52,166 nucleotides of DNA from an uncultured Bacilli bacterium (lineage in GTDB: Bacteria; Bacillota_I; Bacilli_A; Izemoplasmatales; UBA1188). The stretch spans positions 1-52,166 of the forward strand of contig CAJOMC010000008.1 of assembly GCA_905235635.1 (NCBI GenBank). Direction: 5' to 3'. Below the pieces are notes generated by a model. That model did not search any database, was not told the DNA's origin, and saw nothing but the letters and a program-made list of their open reading frames with translations. This document shows positions 25,273-34,869 of this stretch, piece after piece. The translations under genes were made by a program, and so were the position numbers. The number at the start of each line of letters is the position of its first letter. Position 1 is the first letter of the stretch.

Positions 25273-27525
25273 ATGGAAAGAAAAACATACGAGCTCAACT
25301 TCAGGGGAAGAAGATTGAGAGTAGAACTTGGCGAAGTTGCCAAACAAGCAAACGGTGCTTGTGTAGTTAGATATGAAGATACTACTATCTTAAGCACAGT
25401 TGTTGTTGGAAAAAAACCTATTACACAGGATTTTTTCCCACTAACAGTTTTATATATGGAAAAGATGTATTCAGCAGGTATGATACCTGGTGGATGGCTT
25501 AGAAGAGAAGGAAGACCTTCAGAGCATGAAACTTTATCCGCAAGGCTAATTGATAGACCTTTAAGACCACTCTTTAAAGATGGCTTTAGAAATGAAGTTC
25601 AAGTAGTTAATATGGTATTATCATGCAACCCAGACCATTCACCTCAAATGGCTGCGCTCTTCGGTTCATCTCTTGCAATATCACTTGCGGGAGTACCAAT
25701 TGAAGACCAAATCGCAGGTGTTAATATTGGACGTATTAATGGTGAGTTTATTGTTAACCCGACACAAGAAGAAAAGAATTTATCAGACCTAGATTTAACT
25801 GTATCTGCGACACCAAATGCCATTAATATGGTTGAGGCAGGCGCAAATGAAGTTACTGAAGATGATATGTGTGATGCCCTTCTTTATGCTCATGAAGCAA
25901 TTAAAGAGTTAATCGCATTTGAGAAAGATATCATTAAAGAAAACGCTAAAGAAACTATGGAAATAGAATATAAAACTATTAATCCAGAAGTTATTGAATT
26001 TGTTACTCCATTGTCAAAAGAAAGAATTGAAAAAGCGGTATCTATAGTTGAAAAACTAGAAAGAGCCAACGCTATTGAAACTATTGAAGAAGAAGTAGCA
26101 CTCATGTGTGTTGAACATTTCAAAGAAAATGGTATGACTGATAAAGATGACCTAAAGCTTATTGAAGAAGATGCAAAAGCTACTATGGAAGGCTTTATGG
26201 TTAACGAGGTTAGACGTCTTATCACTGAAGATAAGATTAGACCAGATGGAAGAAGAGTTGATGAAATTAGACCTTTATCTTGTAAGATAGATTATCTTGA
26301 AAGAACTCACGGAAGTGCAATATTCACCCGTGGTCAAACTCAAGCTCTTGCTATCACAACACTCGGTTCACTTGATGAAGCTCAAGAACTTGAAGGCGCA
26401 ATGCCTCAAGATAATAAGAGATGGATGCTACACTATAATTTCCCTGCATTCTCAGTAGGAGAAATCGGAAGATATTCATCACCTGGAAGAAGAGAAATCG
26501 GTCATGGTGCTCTCGCTGAAAGAGCGCTTGCACCAATGCTTCCAAGCGAAGATGAATTCCCATACACAATTAGAACCGTATCAGAAATTCTTGAGTCTAA
26601 TGGCTCATCATCTCAAGCTACAATTTGTGCATCATCAATGTCACTAATGGCCGCAGGCGTTCCAATTAAGAAACAAGTTGCTGGTATCGCTATGGGTTTA
26701 ATTAGTGATGGACAAAACTACACTATTTTAACTGATATCCAGGGTCTTGAAGACCACTTTGGAGATATGGACTTTAAAGTTGCTGGTACCCGTGATGGTA
26801 TTACTGCTCTTCAAATGGATATTAAAGTAACTGGTATTGATAGAAAGATTCTAACTGAAGCACTTGCTCAGGCACATAAGGCAAGAATTGAAATTCTAGA
26901 TACTATGGATAGTTGTATCTCTACTCCAAGAGAAGAAGTATCTAAATATGCTCCTAAGATTCAAGTTATGTGGATTAACCCAGACTATATTAAGGATGTT
27001 ATCGGATCACAAGGTAAAACTATTAATACTATTATCGATGCCTGCGATAAATGTAAGATAGAGATTGAAGATAATGGTAGAGTAGTTGTTATGCATCAAG
27101 ATATCAATATGGCTAAGAAGGCTATTGAAATGATTGAAGCTATAGTAAGAAAACCAGAAGTAGGTGAAATCTATGAAGGTAAAGTTACAAGAGTAGAGGT
27201 TTATGGTGCTTTTGTAGAACTATTCCCTGGAACTGAAGGTCTATGTCACATCTCTAAACTTGCCCCATATCATGTTGAAAAAACAGAAGATATCTGTAAA
27301 GTCGGGGATACCTTAAAGGTTAAGGTTACTAAGATTGATGAAAAAGGAAAAGTAGATCTTCAATCCGCAGAAATTACTTCAAATGGTAAAAAAGATTCTT
27401 CAAAACCTAGAAGAGACAATAATCATTCAAAAGACAACAAGAAACATTTCACTAAAAAATCACTTGTGAGTGAAGATTCAAGTGATGATGAAGTAGTTGT
27501 TATTAAAACAGAAGTACAAGAATAA
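25273..27525 (+). CDS. pnp: Polyribonucleotide nucleotidyltransferase (PNPase)
   Basis: 750 residues: two RNase PH domains separated by a helical linker, then KH and S1 RNA-binding domains. The catalytic second core is seen in FTRGQTQALA and DIQGLEDHFGDMDFKVAGT; the KH GxxG is in VIGSQGKTI, and the S1 domain starts at GEIYEGKVTRVEVYGAFVEL. Degrades RNA 3' to 5' with phosphate. The tail after S1 (about 50 residues) is charged and low-complexity, ending in an acidic patch. rnpB follows directly. Confidence 0.97.
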   Translation: MERKTYELNFRGRRLRVELGEVAKQANGACVVRYEDTTILSTVVVGKKPITQDFFPLTVLYMEKMYSAGMIPGGWLRREGRPSEHETLSARLIDRPLRPLFKDGFRNEVQVVNMVLSCNPDHSPQMAALFGSSLAISLAGVPIEDQIAGVNIGRINGEFIVNPTQEEKNLSDLDLTVSATPNAINMVEAGANEVTEDDMCDALLYAHEAIKELIAFEKDIIKENAKETMEIEYKTINPEVIEFVTPLSKERIEKAVSIVEKLERANAIETIEEEVALMCVEHFKENGMTDKDDLKLIEEDAKATMEGFMVNEVRRLITEDKIRPDGRRVDEIRPLSCKIDYLERTHGSAIFTRGQTQALAITTLGSLDEAQELEGAMPQDNKRWMLHYNFPAFSVGEIGRYSSPGRREIGHGALAERALAPMLPSEDEFPYTIRTVSEILESNGSSSQATICASSMSLMAAGVPIKKQVAGIAMGLISDGQNYTILTDIQGLEDHFGDMDFKVAGTRDGITALQMDIKVTGIDRKILTEALAQAHKARIEILDTMDSCISTPREEVSKYAPKIQVMWINPDYIKDVIGSQGKTINTIIDACDKCKIEIEDNGRVVVMHQDINMAKKAIEMIEAIVRKPEVGEIYEGKVTRVEVYGAFVELFPGTEGLCHISKLAPYHVEKTEDICKVGDTLKVKVTKIDEKGKVDLQSAEITSNGKKDSSKPRRDNNHSKDNKKHFTKKSLVSEDSSDDEVVVIKTEVQE

Positions 27526-27532
27526 TACTAAT

Positions 27533-27878
27533 AATGCACTCGGACAGTCGAGCGTATATAATACGTTAGGAAAGTCCATACTAGCACAGGCTGAGACTGC
27601 CTGTAGTGATTGTGCCAGATGAAAAAATAAATCTGGGTACCATAACTTTATATGGTAACGGCGGGGAAAGGATGTAAAAGGCTTAATACCCATAAAGTGT
27701 CACAGAAACGAACTAATAGAGAATATCTATTAATGAAACGCGGTAAACCCCTCAAGCTAGAAACCCAAATATTGGTAGGGGAGCTAGGTATATAAGAAAT
27801 GAATTATAGACCTGGAAGTATCTTAAAATACTTAGATAGATGACTGTCTACTACAGAAAATGGCTTATAGAGTGCGTT
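27533..27878 (+). ncRNA. rnpB: RNase P RNA
   Basis: Outer helix AATGCACTC (27533-27541) with GAGTGCGTT (27870-27878). Conserved parts in order: AGGAAAGTCCATACTAGCAC (P4 5' side), GGCGGGGAAAGG-like core, GAAACGCGGTAAACCCCTC, GAAACCCAAAT then TAGGGG, GATAGATGACTGTC, and ACAGAAAATGGCTTATAG (P4 3' side and tRNA CCA-binding region). The wording is that of the B. subtilis type, though at about 346 nt it is shorter than the 401 nt there, as seen in Mollicutes relatives. Confidence 0.95.
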
Positions 27879-27885
27879 AAGTTAT

Positions 27886-27912
27886 AAAAAGAAGGCCCAA
27901 GCCTTCTTTTTT
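27886..27912 (+). terminator. rnpB terminator
   Basis: AAAGAAGGC (27888-27896), loop CCAA, GCCTTCTTT (27901-27909) and a T-run. Confidence 0.9.
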
Positions 27913-27968
27913 AATAAAATAAATATTTTTATAATATTTATATTATATGTTTGTGATAAAGTATTAAT

Positions 27969-28421
27969 ATGACAGATTATAAATTACTTACTAAGAAAAT
28001 GAAATCACTACTCAGTAAAGATGATAACATCATCTCCAACCTTTCTAATGCATCCGCACTAATAAATATGCATATGGAAAACATTAACTGGGTAGGATTT
28101 TATATACTAAACAATGATTGTTTAGAATTAGGACCATTTCAAGGGAAAATAGCTTGCACAAAACTCTCATTAGACAAAGGAGTATGTGCTAAAGCGGTAA
28201 GAAATGACGATACTATTATCGTGGATAATGTCCATAATTTTATAGGTCATATCGCATGTGATAGTGATTCAAATAGTGAGATTGTAGTTGTACTTCATAA
28301 AGATAATAGAATATATGGTGTACTTGATATTGATAGTCCACTTTTATCAAGGTTTTCTCTAGTAGATAAAATAGGCCTAGAAGAAGTGGTATGCGCAATA
28401 GAAAATACTTTGAATATCTAA
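27969..28421 (+). CDS. msrC: Free methionine-(R)-sulfoxide reductase (GAF domain)
   Basis: 150-residue GAF protein with the three active cysteines C63, C73 and C97; their spacing (10 and 24) equals that of E. coli fRMsr (C84, C94, C118). Motifs: NWVGFYI, ACTKLSLDKGVCA, and GHIACDSDSNSEIVV. Repairs free methionine sulfoxide, an oxidative-stress function alongside rubrerythrin. No Shine-Dalgarno; a TG-extended TAAAGT (27957-27962) ends six bases before the ATG, so the mRNA may be leaderless. Confidence 0.93.
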   Translation: MTDYKLLTKKMKSLLSKDDNIISNLSNASALINMHMENINWVGFYILNNDCLELGPFQGKIACTKLSLDKGVCAKAVRNDDTIIVDNVHNFIGHIACDSDSNSEIVVVLHKDNRIYGVLDIDSPLLSRFSLVDKIGLEEVVCAIENTLNI

Positions 28422-28534
28422 TCCATCTATAATCATATAACTTAAAAGTATGATAAAGTATGAATGAAAATAAAAAGTATGAATGAACTAGCTGCTTGAG
28501 TCAAATTTAATAAATTTAAAGAAGGTATATTTAT

Positions 28535-29422
28535 ATGAAAAGAAAAGTATTTATTGTCGGAAACTTATCTATGGATTTATCAATGGAACTTGATCATCTT
28601 CCTAAAAGAGGCGAAAACATTAGTGACGTAGATATTTCTCATACACCTGCTGGAAAAGGACTAATTGAAGCCATTTCATCGTCTTTTTATGGCGCAGAAA
28701 CTTATATTCTTGGATCAATTGGTGTAGGTGCATTTGGTAATCATATCTTAGACAAACTAAACGAGTATAATGTAAACACAAAGTACATAAAAAGAATAGA
28801 AAAACATACTGGTATTAATGTGGTAATGATGTCAAATGGAGAATCTGAAATTATCACATCTCCTGGCGCAAATAAAGAGATAAACGAAGAAGATATTAGC
28901 CGTTTCCTTGAAAATGCATGCGAAGAAGATGTCTTAGTAACCTCTTTAGAACTTCCAATGGTATCTATTAAATATGCAGTTAGTCTCGCAAAATCTAAGG
29001 GGCTTAAAATTATACTTAATCCAACACCTTTAGATTTAAAAATCACAGATGTTTTATATGATATTGACTACTTAATTCTAAATGAAATGGAATACAAAGA
29101 ACTAACTGGTCAATCAATTAATATATCCAACGCAAGTATTAAGGTAGATAGTCTCAATACAATTGTGACTTTAGGAGAAAGAGGTGTATATTGGATTGAT
29201 AATGATCTAAAATTTGATGCGATAGAACCAGAAAATGTAGTTGATGATAGATATGCTCTTGATTTCTTTATTGGTTCATTTGCGAGCCAAGTAGCCTTGG
29301 GCAAAGAAATTACATACTCAATCGCATTTGCAAGAACCGTCGCATCTCTTTCAACCCATTCTAAAGGTATTAAGAAAGCTTTACTTCCTAAAAATGCGAT
29401 AGAAAACAAGTTTCTTAATTAA
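28535..29422 (+). CDS. PfkB-family carbohydrate kinase with altered active-site motifs
   Basis: 295 residues with the ribokinase fold: opening FIVGNLSMDLSME, AGKGLIEAISS (the usual GGKGxN), LGSIGVGAFG, ILNEMEYKELTG and TLGERG for ATP. The catalytic aspartate is D243, but the anion-hole GAGD has become YALD, and the Asn of GKGAN is Ile. The protein may use an odd substrate or be weakly active; it is not simply ribokinase. GAAGG ribosome site. Stands alone. Confidence 0.8.
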   Translation: MKRKVFIVGNLSMDLSMELDHLPKRGENISDVDISHTPAGKGLIEAISSSFYGAETYILGSIGVGAFGNHILDKLNEYNVNTKYIKRIEKHTGINVVMMSNGESEIITSPGANKEINEEDISRFLENACEEDVLVTSLELPMVSIKYAVSLAKSKGLKIILNPTPLDLKITDVLYDIDYLILNEMEYKELTGQSINISNASIKVDSLNTIVTLGERGVYWIDNDLKFDAIEPENVVDDRYALDFFIGSFASQVALGKEITYSIAFARTVASLSTHSKGIKKALLPKNAIENKFLN

Positions 29423-29523
29423 GACTAATCATATTTTTTCATAATAAAAAACCTCTAAAATCCATAGAATATACATATCTTTCTTCAAAAAATAATGATT
29501 TAAAATGAGTCATTAAAATATTA

Positions 29524-29551
29524 TTGATAAAATTGCAAATGTTAGTATAAT
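29524..29551 (+). promoter_or_regulatory. Promoter of the 29562 lipoprotein
   Basis: TTGATA (29524-29529), 16-base spacer, TATAAT (29546-29551). The ATG is 10 bases beyond the -10 and there is no ribosome site, so transcription would start 3-4 bases before the ATG: a leaderless or nearly leaderless message. Confidence 0.7.
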
Positions 29552-29561
29552 TTAATTACTT

Positions 29562-30677
29562 ATGAAAAAGAAAATTGTACTAGTATTTGTTTTTTTATGC
29601 ACAATACTTTGTTTAATCTCATGTAAAGAAAATAATCATATAACTAAATTAAGATTTGGGACCTTTGACTTTGGAGATAAAATAGATCCATTTTTTTATG
29701 ATGACACAAAGAATAATACTATGTTAGATTTAACATTCTCTAGATTATTTGGTACCGATTATGAGGGAAATATTATATATGATATTGCTGAAAAAACAGG
29801 TAGAGATATAGATGGTTTTAGAGTATATAGTCCTTGCTCGATGTCTCTAAGCGTCGAAGATTCTATCTACACATATACCATCACAATTAAAGATGGAATA
29901 TATTCATCCAACGGCCATGAGTTTGATTCAAAAGATTTATTATTTGATTTATATGTACACCTTGATCCATCCAATACAAATAGCAAGCTTAATACACTTC
30001 CTATTATTGGACTAGATGAATATAAAGAGACTCACGAAAATAAGAAAGATGATGTAGATTATATTGAAGGAATTACCTATACTTCTCATTCTATTAGTGT
30101 TAGTACTAATAGAATCTTAACTGATGAAGAAAAATCATATTTAAATATTTATATGGTTCCATATTCCTTCCTTTCAACTGGAGTAAAACTCCTTCCTGAT
30201 AACCATAAATTTGGAGTAGAAAAGAATAATCTAACTAAAATTAAGAGTACTAATTATTACTCAAAAGGCACTGGAGAATATTATTTAAAAGAGATGTCTA
30301 TAGATAAATATGTATTTATGTCTAATAGCGCATTCTATAAAGGTAAGATTACTATTACAACTCTTGAATTCCACAGATTAAAACCATTTGTTTATGATGA
30401 AGATATGTTGATAGAATCTGGTGGAGATGAATATTATTCCATAGATAAAAACAAAATTGATTTCGCAATTGTATCTTATGATGAAAAGTCAATTGATGAG
30501 GTTAAGCGCTATAACTTAAATGGCAAAGAAGAAGGAAATATCCTATATCTTTTAAAGATAAACGGCACGGAAAACGCGCTAGTTTGTAGTACTAAGCGAA
30601 TGAATAAAGAGAGTGTTTTATCTCTTAATATAAACGAGAATCATTCATTCTTTGAATTACTATATTTATATAGATAA
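29562..30677 (+). CDS. Short family-5-like (peptide-type) substrate-binding lipoprotein
   Basis: 371 residues, lipobox LISC (Cys21). The N-terminal half resembles oligopeptide-binding proteins (SBP family 5): RFGTFDFGDKIDPFF, TFSRLFGTDYEGNI, YTYTITIKDGIYSSNGHEFDSKDLLFDL, and YLKEMSIDKYVFMSNSAFYKG. The family is usually 500-600 residues, so the C-terminal lobe is mostly missing, ending with a short IAIVSYDE-like half. No permease or ATPase genes are near. It could be a reduced receptor, or a scavenger acting with a transporter encoded elsewhere. Confidence 0.7.
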   Translation: MKKKIVLVFVFLCTILCLISCKENNHITKLRFGTFDFGDKIDPFFYDDTKNNTMLDLTFSRLFGTDYEGNIIYDIAEKTGRDIDGFRVYSPCSMSLSVEDSIYTYTITIKDGIYSSNGHEFDSKDLLFDLYVHLDPSNTNSKLNTLPIIGLDEYKETHENKKDDVDYIEGITYTSHSISVSTNRILTDEEKSYLNIYMVPYSFLSTGVKLLPDNHKFGVEKNNLTKIKSTNYYSKGTGEYYLKEMSIDKYVFMSNSAFYKGKITITTLEFHRLKPFVYDEDMLIESGGDEYYSIDKNKIDFAIVSYDEKSIDEVKRYNLNGKEEGNILYLLKINGTENALVCSTKRMNKESVLSLNINENHSFFELLYLYR

Positions 30678-30728
30678 TTCCAAGATATGAAAAAGATGTG
30701 AATAAAAAATTAATAAAATCTGAAAATT

Positions 30729-30757
30729 GATAAATCCGAGTAGATTTATCTTTTTTT
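30729..30757 (+). terminator. Terminator before module A
   Basis: GATAAATC (30729-30736) with GATTTATC (30743-30750), followed by seven T. Confidence 0.8.
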
Positions 30758-30798
30758 ATTTTAAATAAAACATTATTATACTTTGAAGGAGAAAATAA

Positions 30799-33108
30799 GT
30801 GTATTTTATCTATCAAATTATATTACCGATTGTTGCTGTAGCCATAGCACCTTTAATGGTATTTGTCCTAAAAGAAAAAAAACATATTGATTTAACTCTT
30901 AAGATAGTCGCAGGACTCTTTTTTCTTTTGGTAGCATTAAGAGAATTTACTCCAACAATTTATTCAAATGGTCGCGCTGCGATAACTCAAACAGTTTCGA
31001 TCCTTAGTGGTAGATTTGATTCTATATTTGGTAGATTTGAAGCTTTAGGACTCTTACTTATTAGATGGGTAGTAGGAATTAATTTTGGTGTATTCTTAGC
31101 CTCAATATTTTTTAATAGTAAAGGACTTAGAATACTAAAACTTGGAATAATGCCTATTACTATCCTTTTAAATATTGTCTTCTTTGAAAAGAATATAGTT
31201 GCGTTTTTAGGTGAAAGTGAAAGATATTATCTTCTAATGACATTAGAACAGTTCTTTGAAACAATAGTTCTAATAGTTGCATACGCTTTAACTTTAAATA
31301 AGGAAATAAGGTATGGATTTAAAGAAGATAAATTTACTAAGGTTAATTATTTAGAGGCTTTATTTACTTTTCTCCTTACTATTCCACTATTTATGCCTGC
31401 ATCCTTAATGTCTAATCTCTTTGGAAGCAACAATCATATCGCAAGAGATTTTGATAAGTATCATATCATGATATTAATAATTACATTTGGATCGATAATT
31501 GTTGGGTACTTCGTATTAAGAAAGAAGGATATGGTTGTAAGAGAGGCTGTACTTATGCTATTTGCTCTAGCCGCATTCTACCAATACTTTAATACATGGT
31601 ATACATTTGAAAATAGTTTAGCAAGTTATCCATTCCATATCTGTAATACTGCTGTAATATTTATGCCTGTTGCTCTTGCGTTCAAGCGAAAAGGATTATT
31701 CTTCTTTACATATTTCTGTAATGTACTTGGTGCTCTTTTTGCCTGTATGATGCCAAATGAAGATGAGATGTTTTCAATGGTTATGGCTGAATATTGGTAT
31801 AACCACTGCATTGATATCATATTCCCAATACTTGCGGTAATGCTTGGAGTATTTAGCCGTCCTAATCTTAAAGATATGCTTAAAGGTCTATCTGTATTCG
31901 CACTCTATATGATATTTGTTCAGATTGTAGGTGCTTACTGCAATAGAGATTTAGATCCAATGGTTAGATATTGGAATGCAGATTATTTCTTCCTATATGG
32001 AGAGAAATTTGAAAGTATTAAGATAGTTTCTTCGCTCGCAACAAGACTAAAATTTAATCATGTAACTAAAATTACAATCAATGGTCACTTGTATTATGGT
32101 TACGTTCTATATGCGTTTATAGTATTCTTAGTCTTTGTAATCTTGTCGTTCATAATGTGGTATCTCTACGATAGGATCTACCTAATTAGCGAAGATATTA
32201 AACTACTTATATACAAGACAAAAATTAAGAGAGATAAGATAGGAAAGACCTCAAGAAAAGAAATTGAGGAAATAAAAAATAAGATGGGAGGCAAGACAAT
32301 GATTAAGATATCGCATTTTTCTAAAAAATATGGATCAGCGACAAACTATTCAGTAAAAGATTTTAACTTAACAATTGATGATGGCGATGTATTTGGTTTT
32401 ATTGGTCATAATGGTGCCGGTAAATCTACTGTAATTAAATCACTTGTCGGAATCCAATCAATCACTGAAGGAAATATAGAAATATGTGGTTATGATATAG
32501 AAAAATATCCACTTCAAGCAAAACTTAATATTGGTTATGTATCTGATAACCATGCAGTATATGAAAAATTAACAGGTAGAGAGTATATAAATTATGTTGC
32601 AGATTTATATCAAGTACCAAAAGAATTAAGAGATGAAAGAATTAACCATTACGCAAGTATGTTTAGCCTAACTGATGCACTTGACAGAGAAGCTAAATCA
32701 TATTCACATGGTATGAAACAAAAGCTTGTAGTTATTTCATCACTTATACATGAACCTAAAGTATGGGTGTTAGATGAACCTTTAACAGGACTAGACCCTA
32801 CATCAAGTTACCAAATAAAAGAAGTTATGAAAGAACACGCAGCAAAAGGTAACATCGTATTCTTTTCAACTCACGTTATTGAAGTTATCGAAAAACTTTG
32901 TACAAAGATTGCGATTATCTCTCATGGTGAGATGATGGGAGTATACAAGATAGAAGATTTAAAGAAAGAAGGCATCTCTCTTGAATCACTCTACCTAAAA
33001 TACGTTGTATCAGATGACAATAGGGGCGAGTTTAGTGAAGAAGATATCGCAACAACCGATGCTGGATTAATTATCGAAAAGAAATTAAAAGGAAAACAAA
33101 CTAAATAA
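30799..33108 (+). CDS. Module A gene 1: TMEM164/YwaF-type membrane protein fused to ABC ATPase
   Basis: 769 residues, GTG start with AAGGAG (30786-30791). Residues 1 to about 470 have a dozen or so helices; the second half of this part is a YwaF/TMEM164-like domain: SYPFHICNTAVIFMP (Cys282), FCNVLGALFACMMPN, then EYWYNHCIDIIFPI. A charged linker (about 470-500) leads to a full ABC ATPase: Walker A GHNGAGKST (536-544), signature YSHGMKQK instead of LSGGQ, Walker B VWVLDEP, H-loop STHVIE. An AUG with its own GGGAGG begins precisely at residue 501. This ATPase must drive the permease encoded next. What the fused domain does is unknown; TMEM164 itself is a lipid acyltransferase with an essential Cys. 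Paralog: 41145-43406. Confidence 0.85.
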   Translation: MYFIYQIILPIVAVAIAPLMVFVLKEKKHIDLTLKIVAGLFFLLVALREFTPTIYSNGRAAITQTVSILSGRFDSIFGRFEALGLLLIRWVVGINFGVFLASIFFNSKGLRILKLGIMPITILLNIVFFEKNIVAFLGESERYYLLMTLEQFFETIVLIVAYALTLNKEIRYGFKEDKFTKVNYLEALFTFLLTIPLFMPASLMSNLFGSNNHIARDFDKYHIMILIITFGSIIVGYFVLRKKDMVVREAVLMLFALAAFYQYFNTWYTFENSLASYPFHICNTAVIFMPVALAFKRKGLFFFTYFCNVLGALFACMMPNEDEMFSMVMAEYWYNHCIDIIFPILAVMLGVFSRPNLKDMLKGLSVFALYMIFVQIVGAYCNRDLDPMVRYWNADYFFLYGEKFESIKIVSSLATRLKFNHVTKITINGHLYYGYVLYAFIVFLVFVILSFIMWYLYDRIYLISEDIKLLIYKTKIKRDKIGKTSRKEIEEIKNKMGGKTMIKISHFSKKYGSATNYSVKDFNLTIDDGDVFGFIGHNGAGKSTVIKSLVGIQSITEGNIEICGYDIEKYPLQAKLNIGYVSDNHAVYEKLTGREYINYVADLYQVPKELRDERINHYASMFSLTDALDREAKSYSHGMKQKLVVISSLIHEPKVWVLDEPLTGLDPTSSYQIKEVMKEHAAKGNIVFFSTHVIEVIEKLCTKIAIISHGEMMGVYKIEDLKKEGISLESLYLKYVVSDDNRGEFSEEDIATTDAGLIIEKKLKGKQTK
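32286..32301 (+). promoter_or_regulatory. Internal in-frame ribosome site and start for the ATPase of module A
   Basis: GGGAGG (32286-32291), seven bases, ATG (32299-32301), in frame with the large gene at codon 501. The product would be MIKISHFSKKYG..., a standard 269-residue ABC ATPase. Inference: both fused and free forms are made. Confidence 0.6.
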
Positions 33109-33120
33109 TTATAAATAAAA

Positions 33121-34860
33121 ATGGAAAACACTCAAAGGAAAGCTTGGGGTAGTGCAAAAGACTCAATTAAAAGAATCTATACACTAACCACTATGCAAAT
33201 TAAAGCACAAACTAAAAAAATAAATAAAACAAGAGGACGTAAAGCCCTCAGTTTTGTGCTTCAAGCTCTCCTTTTTATTGGATTAATATTCGCAGTTAGA
33301 TTATTCCTTAGTTTATTTATTACAATATTCCAAGTTTCTTTCTTTACTAACTATAGGACACTAACTGCATACCTTTTAATTATGCAAGTAATCTCTATAA
33401 TAACTTGCACCATAGGTATGATGAATACCATGTTCCTATCTAAAGATAATACTATTTTACTTTCTTTCCCATGTAGGCATGAAGAAGTGTTTATCTCAAA
33501 ACTTCTAGTATATTACTTCAAAGAATTTAAAAAGAACCTATTTGCAGTTACGACATTTATGGTTGCATTTGGAATAATGCAAACTAACTCCATTTTAAAT
33601 GATTATACTGTCAATAAACCTTTATGGTTTATCTTAACCGCTTTATATTCATTTATATTACCTTTAATTCCAGTATTAATCGGATCACTAATCTCATTAC
33701 CACTATCTCAAATTAAAAGACTTAGTCAAACAAATTCAGTATTTGAACTTATATCTCAAGTTTTGGTTTATGGATTTATATATCTTATTGTAATTCTTGT
33801 TGTATTAAAACTTCCAGAGGAGATTGCGGTAATAACCAAGTATACGACCTTTATTAATACGGTTAAGAATTTGATTTATAAATTGTCTGATTTTGGGCTA
33901 TATCTTAAATTCTTTATTAATACAATGATTCAAAGAAAAGTACTTCTTAACCTTATGTTTATTGGGTTAATAGTAATAGTAGGCATATTACTTACAACTT
34001 TAATTATTATGCCATTCTATTTCAAGATAGCATCATTCTCGATGGAATCAGCTAAGATGAGCAAACATAAAAATAATGCTAATTCCAATAAAACTATATT
34101 CTTTACTTTTTTTAGAAAAGAATTAAAGATCTCTATAAGAGATTTAACAAGTACACTATCAAGTTATTCACTTCTATTTATAATGCCTGCCTTTATGCTT
34201 TTAGTTTTAAGTATCTATTCAAGACTTAAATTAAATCCATCAATGGCAAATCAATATGTATCAGTATTCGCATTATTCTTTGTCTTTGCATTCTCATTCT
34301 TAAACAATGAAAGAAGTAGTACTGCACTTACAAGAGAAGGAAGTGAATATATCCTGATTAAAACATCGCCAAATAAAACTCAAAACATTGTTTGGGGAAA
34401 GGCGATAATGGAGATTATCTATACTACAGTATTTTTAACTTTCTCATTTGGTCTTTTAAGACTCTTAATGTGGATATTCAAAATATCTTATTTAGCATCT
34501 CCTATCACAATTGGAAACATTAAATTGGATATGTATTTTGTATCCTACCTCATTGCGCTTATAACTAATATAGGATTAGTATTCGACTCAGTTACTTTAG
34601 ATATTAAGAATCCTTATATTGCAGAGTATGCAACTACCAATTCAATTAAGGATAATAAAAATGTCTTTACATCTGAGGTTAATGGTTTATTCCTAGCTTT
34701 AATCTTTACTGTTGTAATCGCAATAGCAGGAATAGTTAAGTATAAGTTATTCCCTTATAGTTTTTTATTCCTACTTGGCTTTTCTATATTATATGCATTA
34801 TTTAAGTCATATATGTTAAAGAAGAATATATATGCATTCTTCGATGATATCGAATTATAG
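33121..34860 (+). CDS. Module A gene 2: large ABC-exporter permease
   Basis: 579 residues, N-terminal amphipathic charged helix then 10 or more helices. Features of the putative ABC exporter permease type (PF16949-like): SKDNTILLSFPCRHEEVF early, and ALTREGSEYILIKTSPNKTQNIVWGKA in the second half. No good ribosome site; it begins 12 bases after the ATPase stop, so it is probably translated by coupling. Paralog at 43426 shares the same marks (SKDNAILLTYPCKHEI, AISSEGNEFVLLKTAPSN). Confidence 0.8.
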   Translation: MENTQRKAWGSAKDSIKRIYTLTTMQIKAQTKKINKTRGRKALSFVLQALLFIGLIFAVRLFLSLFITIFQVSFFTNYRTLTAYLLIMQVISIITCTIGMMNTMFLSKDNTILLSFPCRHEEVFISKLLVYYFKEFKKNLFAVTTFMVAFGIMQTNSILNDYTVNKPLWFILTALYSFILPLIPVLIGSLISLPLSQIKRLSQTNSVFELISQVLVYGFIYLIVILVVLKLPEEIAVITKYTTFINTVKNLIYKLSDFGLYLKFFINTMIQRKVLLNLMFIGLIVIVGILLTTLIIMPFYFKIASFSMESAKMSKHKNNANSNKTIFFTFFRKELKISIRDLTSTLSSYSLLFIMPAFMLLVLSIYSRLKLNPSMANQYVSVFALFFVFAFSFLNNERSSTALTREGSEYILIKTSPNKTQNIVWGKAIMEIIYTTVFLTFSFGLLRLLMWIFKISYLASPITIGNIKLDMYFVSYLIALITNIGLVFDSVTLDIKNPYIAEYATTNSIKDNKNVFTSEVNGLFLALIFTVVIAIAGIVKYKLFPYSFLFLLGFSILYALFKSYMLKKNIYAFFDDIEL

Positions 34861-34869
34861 GTGAATTAT

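Noticed and set aside
28451-28487. AAAGTATGAATGA-type short direct repeats before the PfkB gene
   Set aside because: Two or three imperfect copies only; no spacing pattern or function evident.
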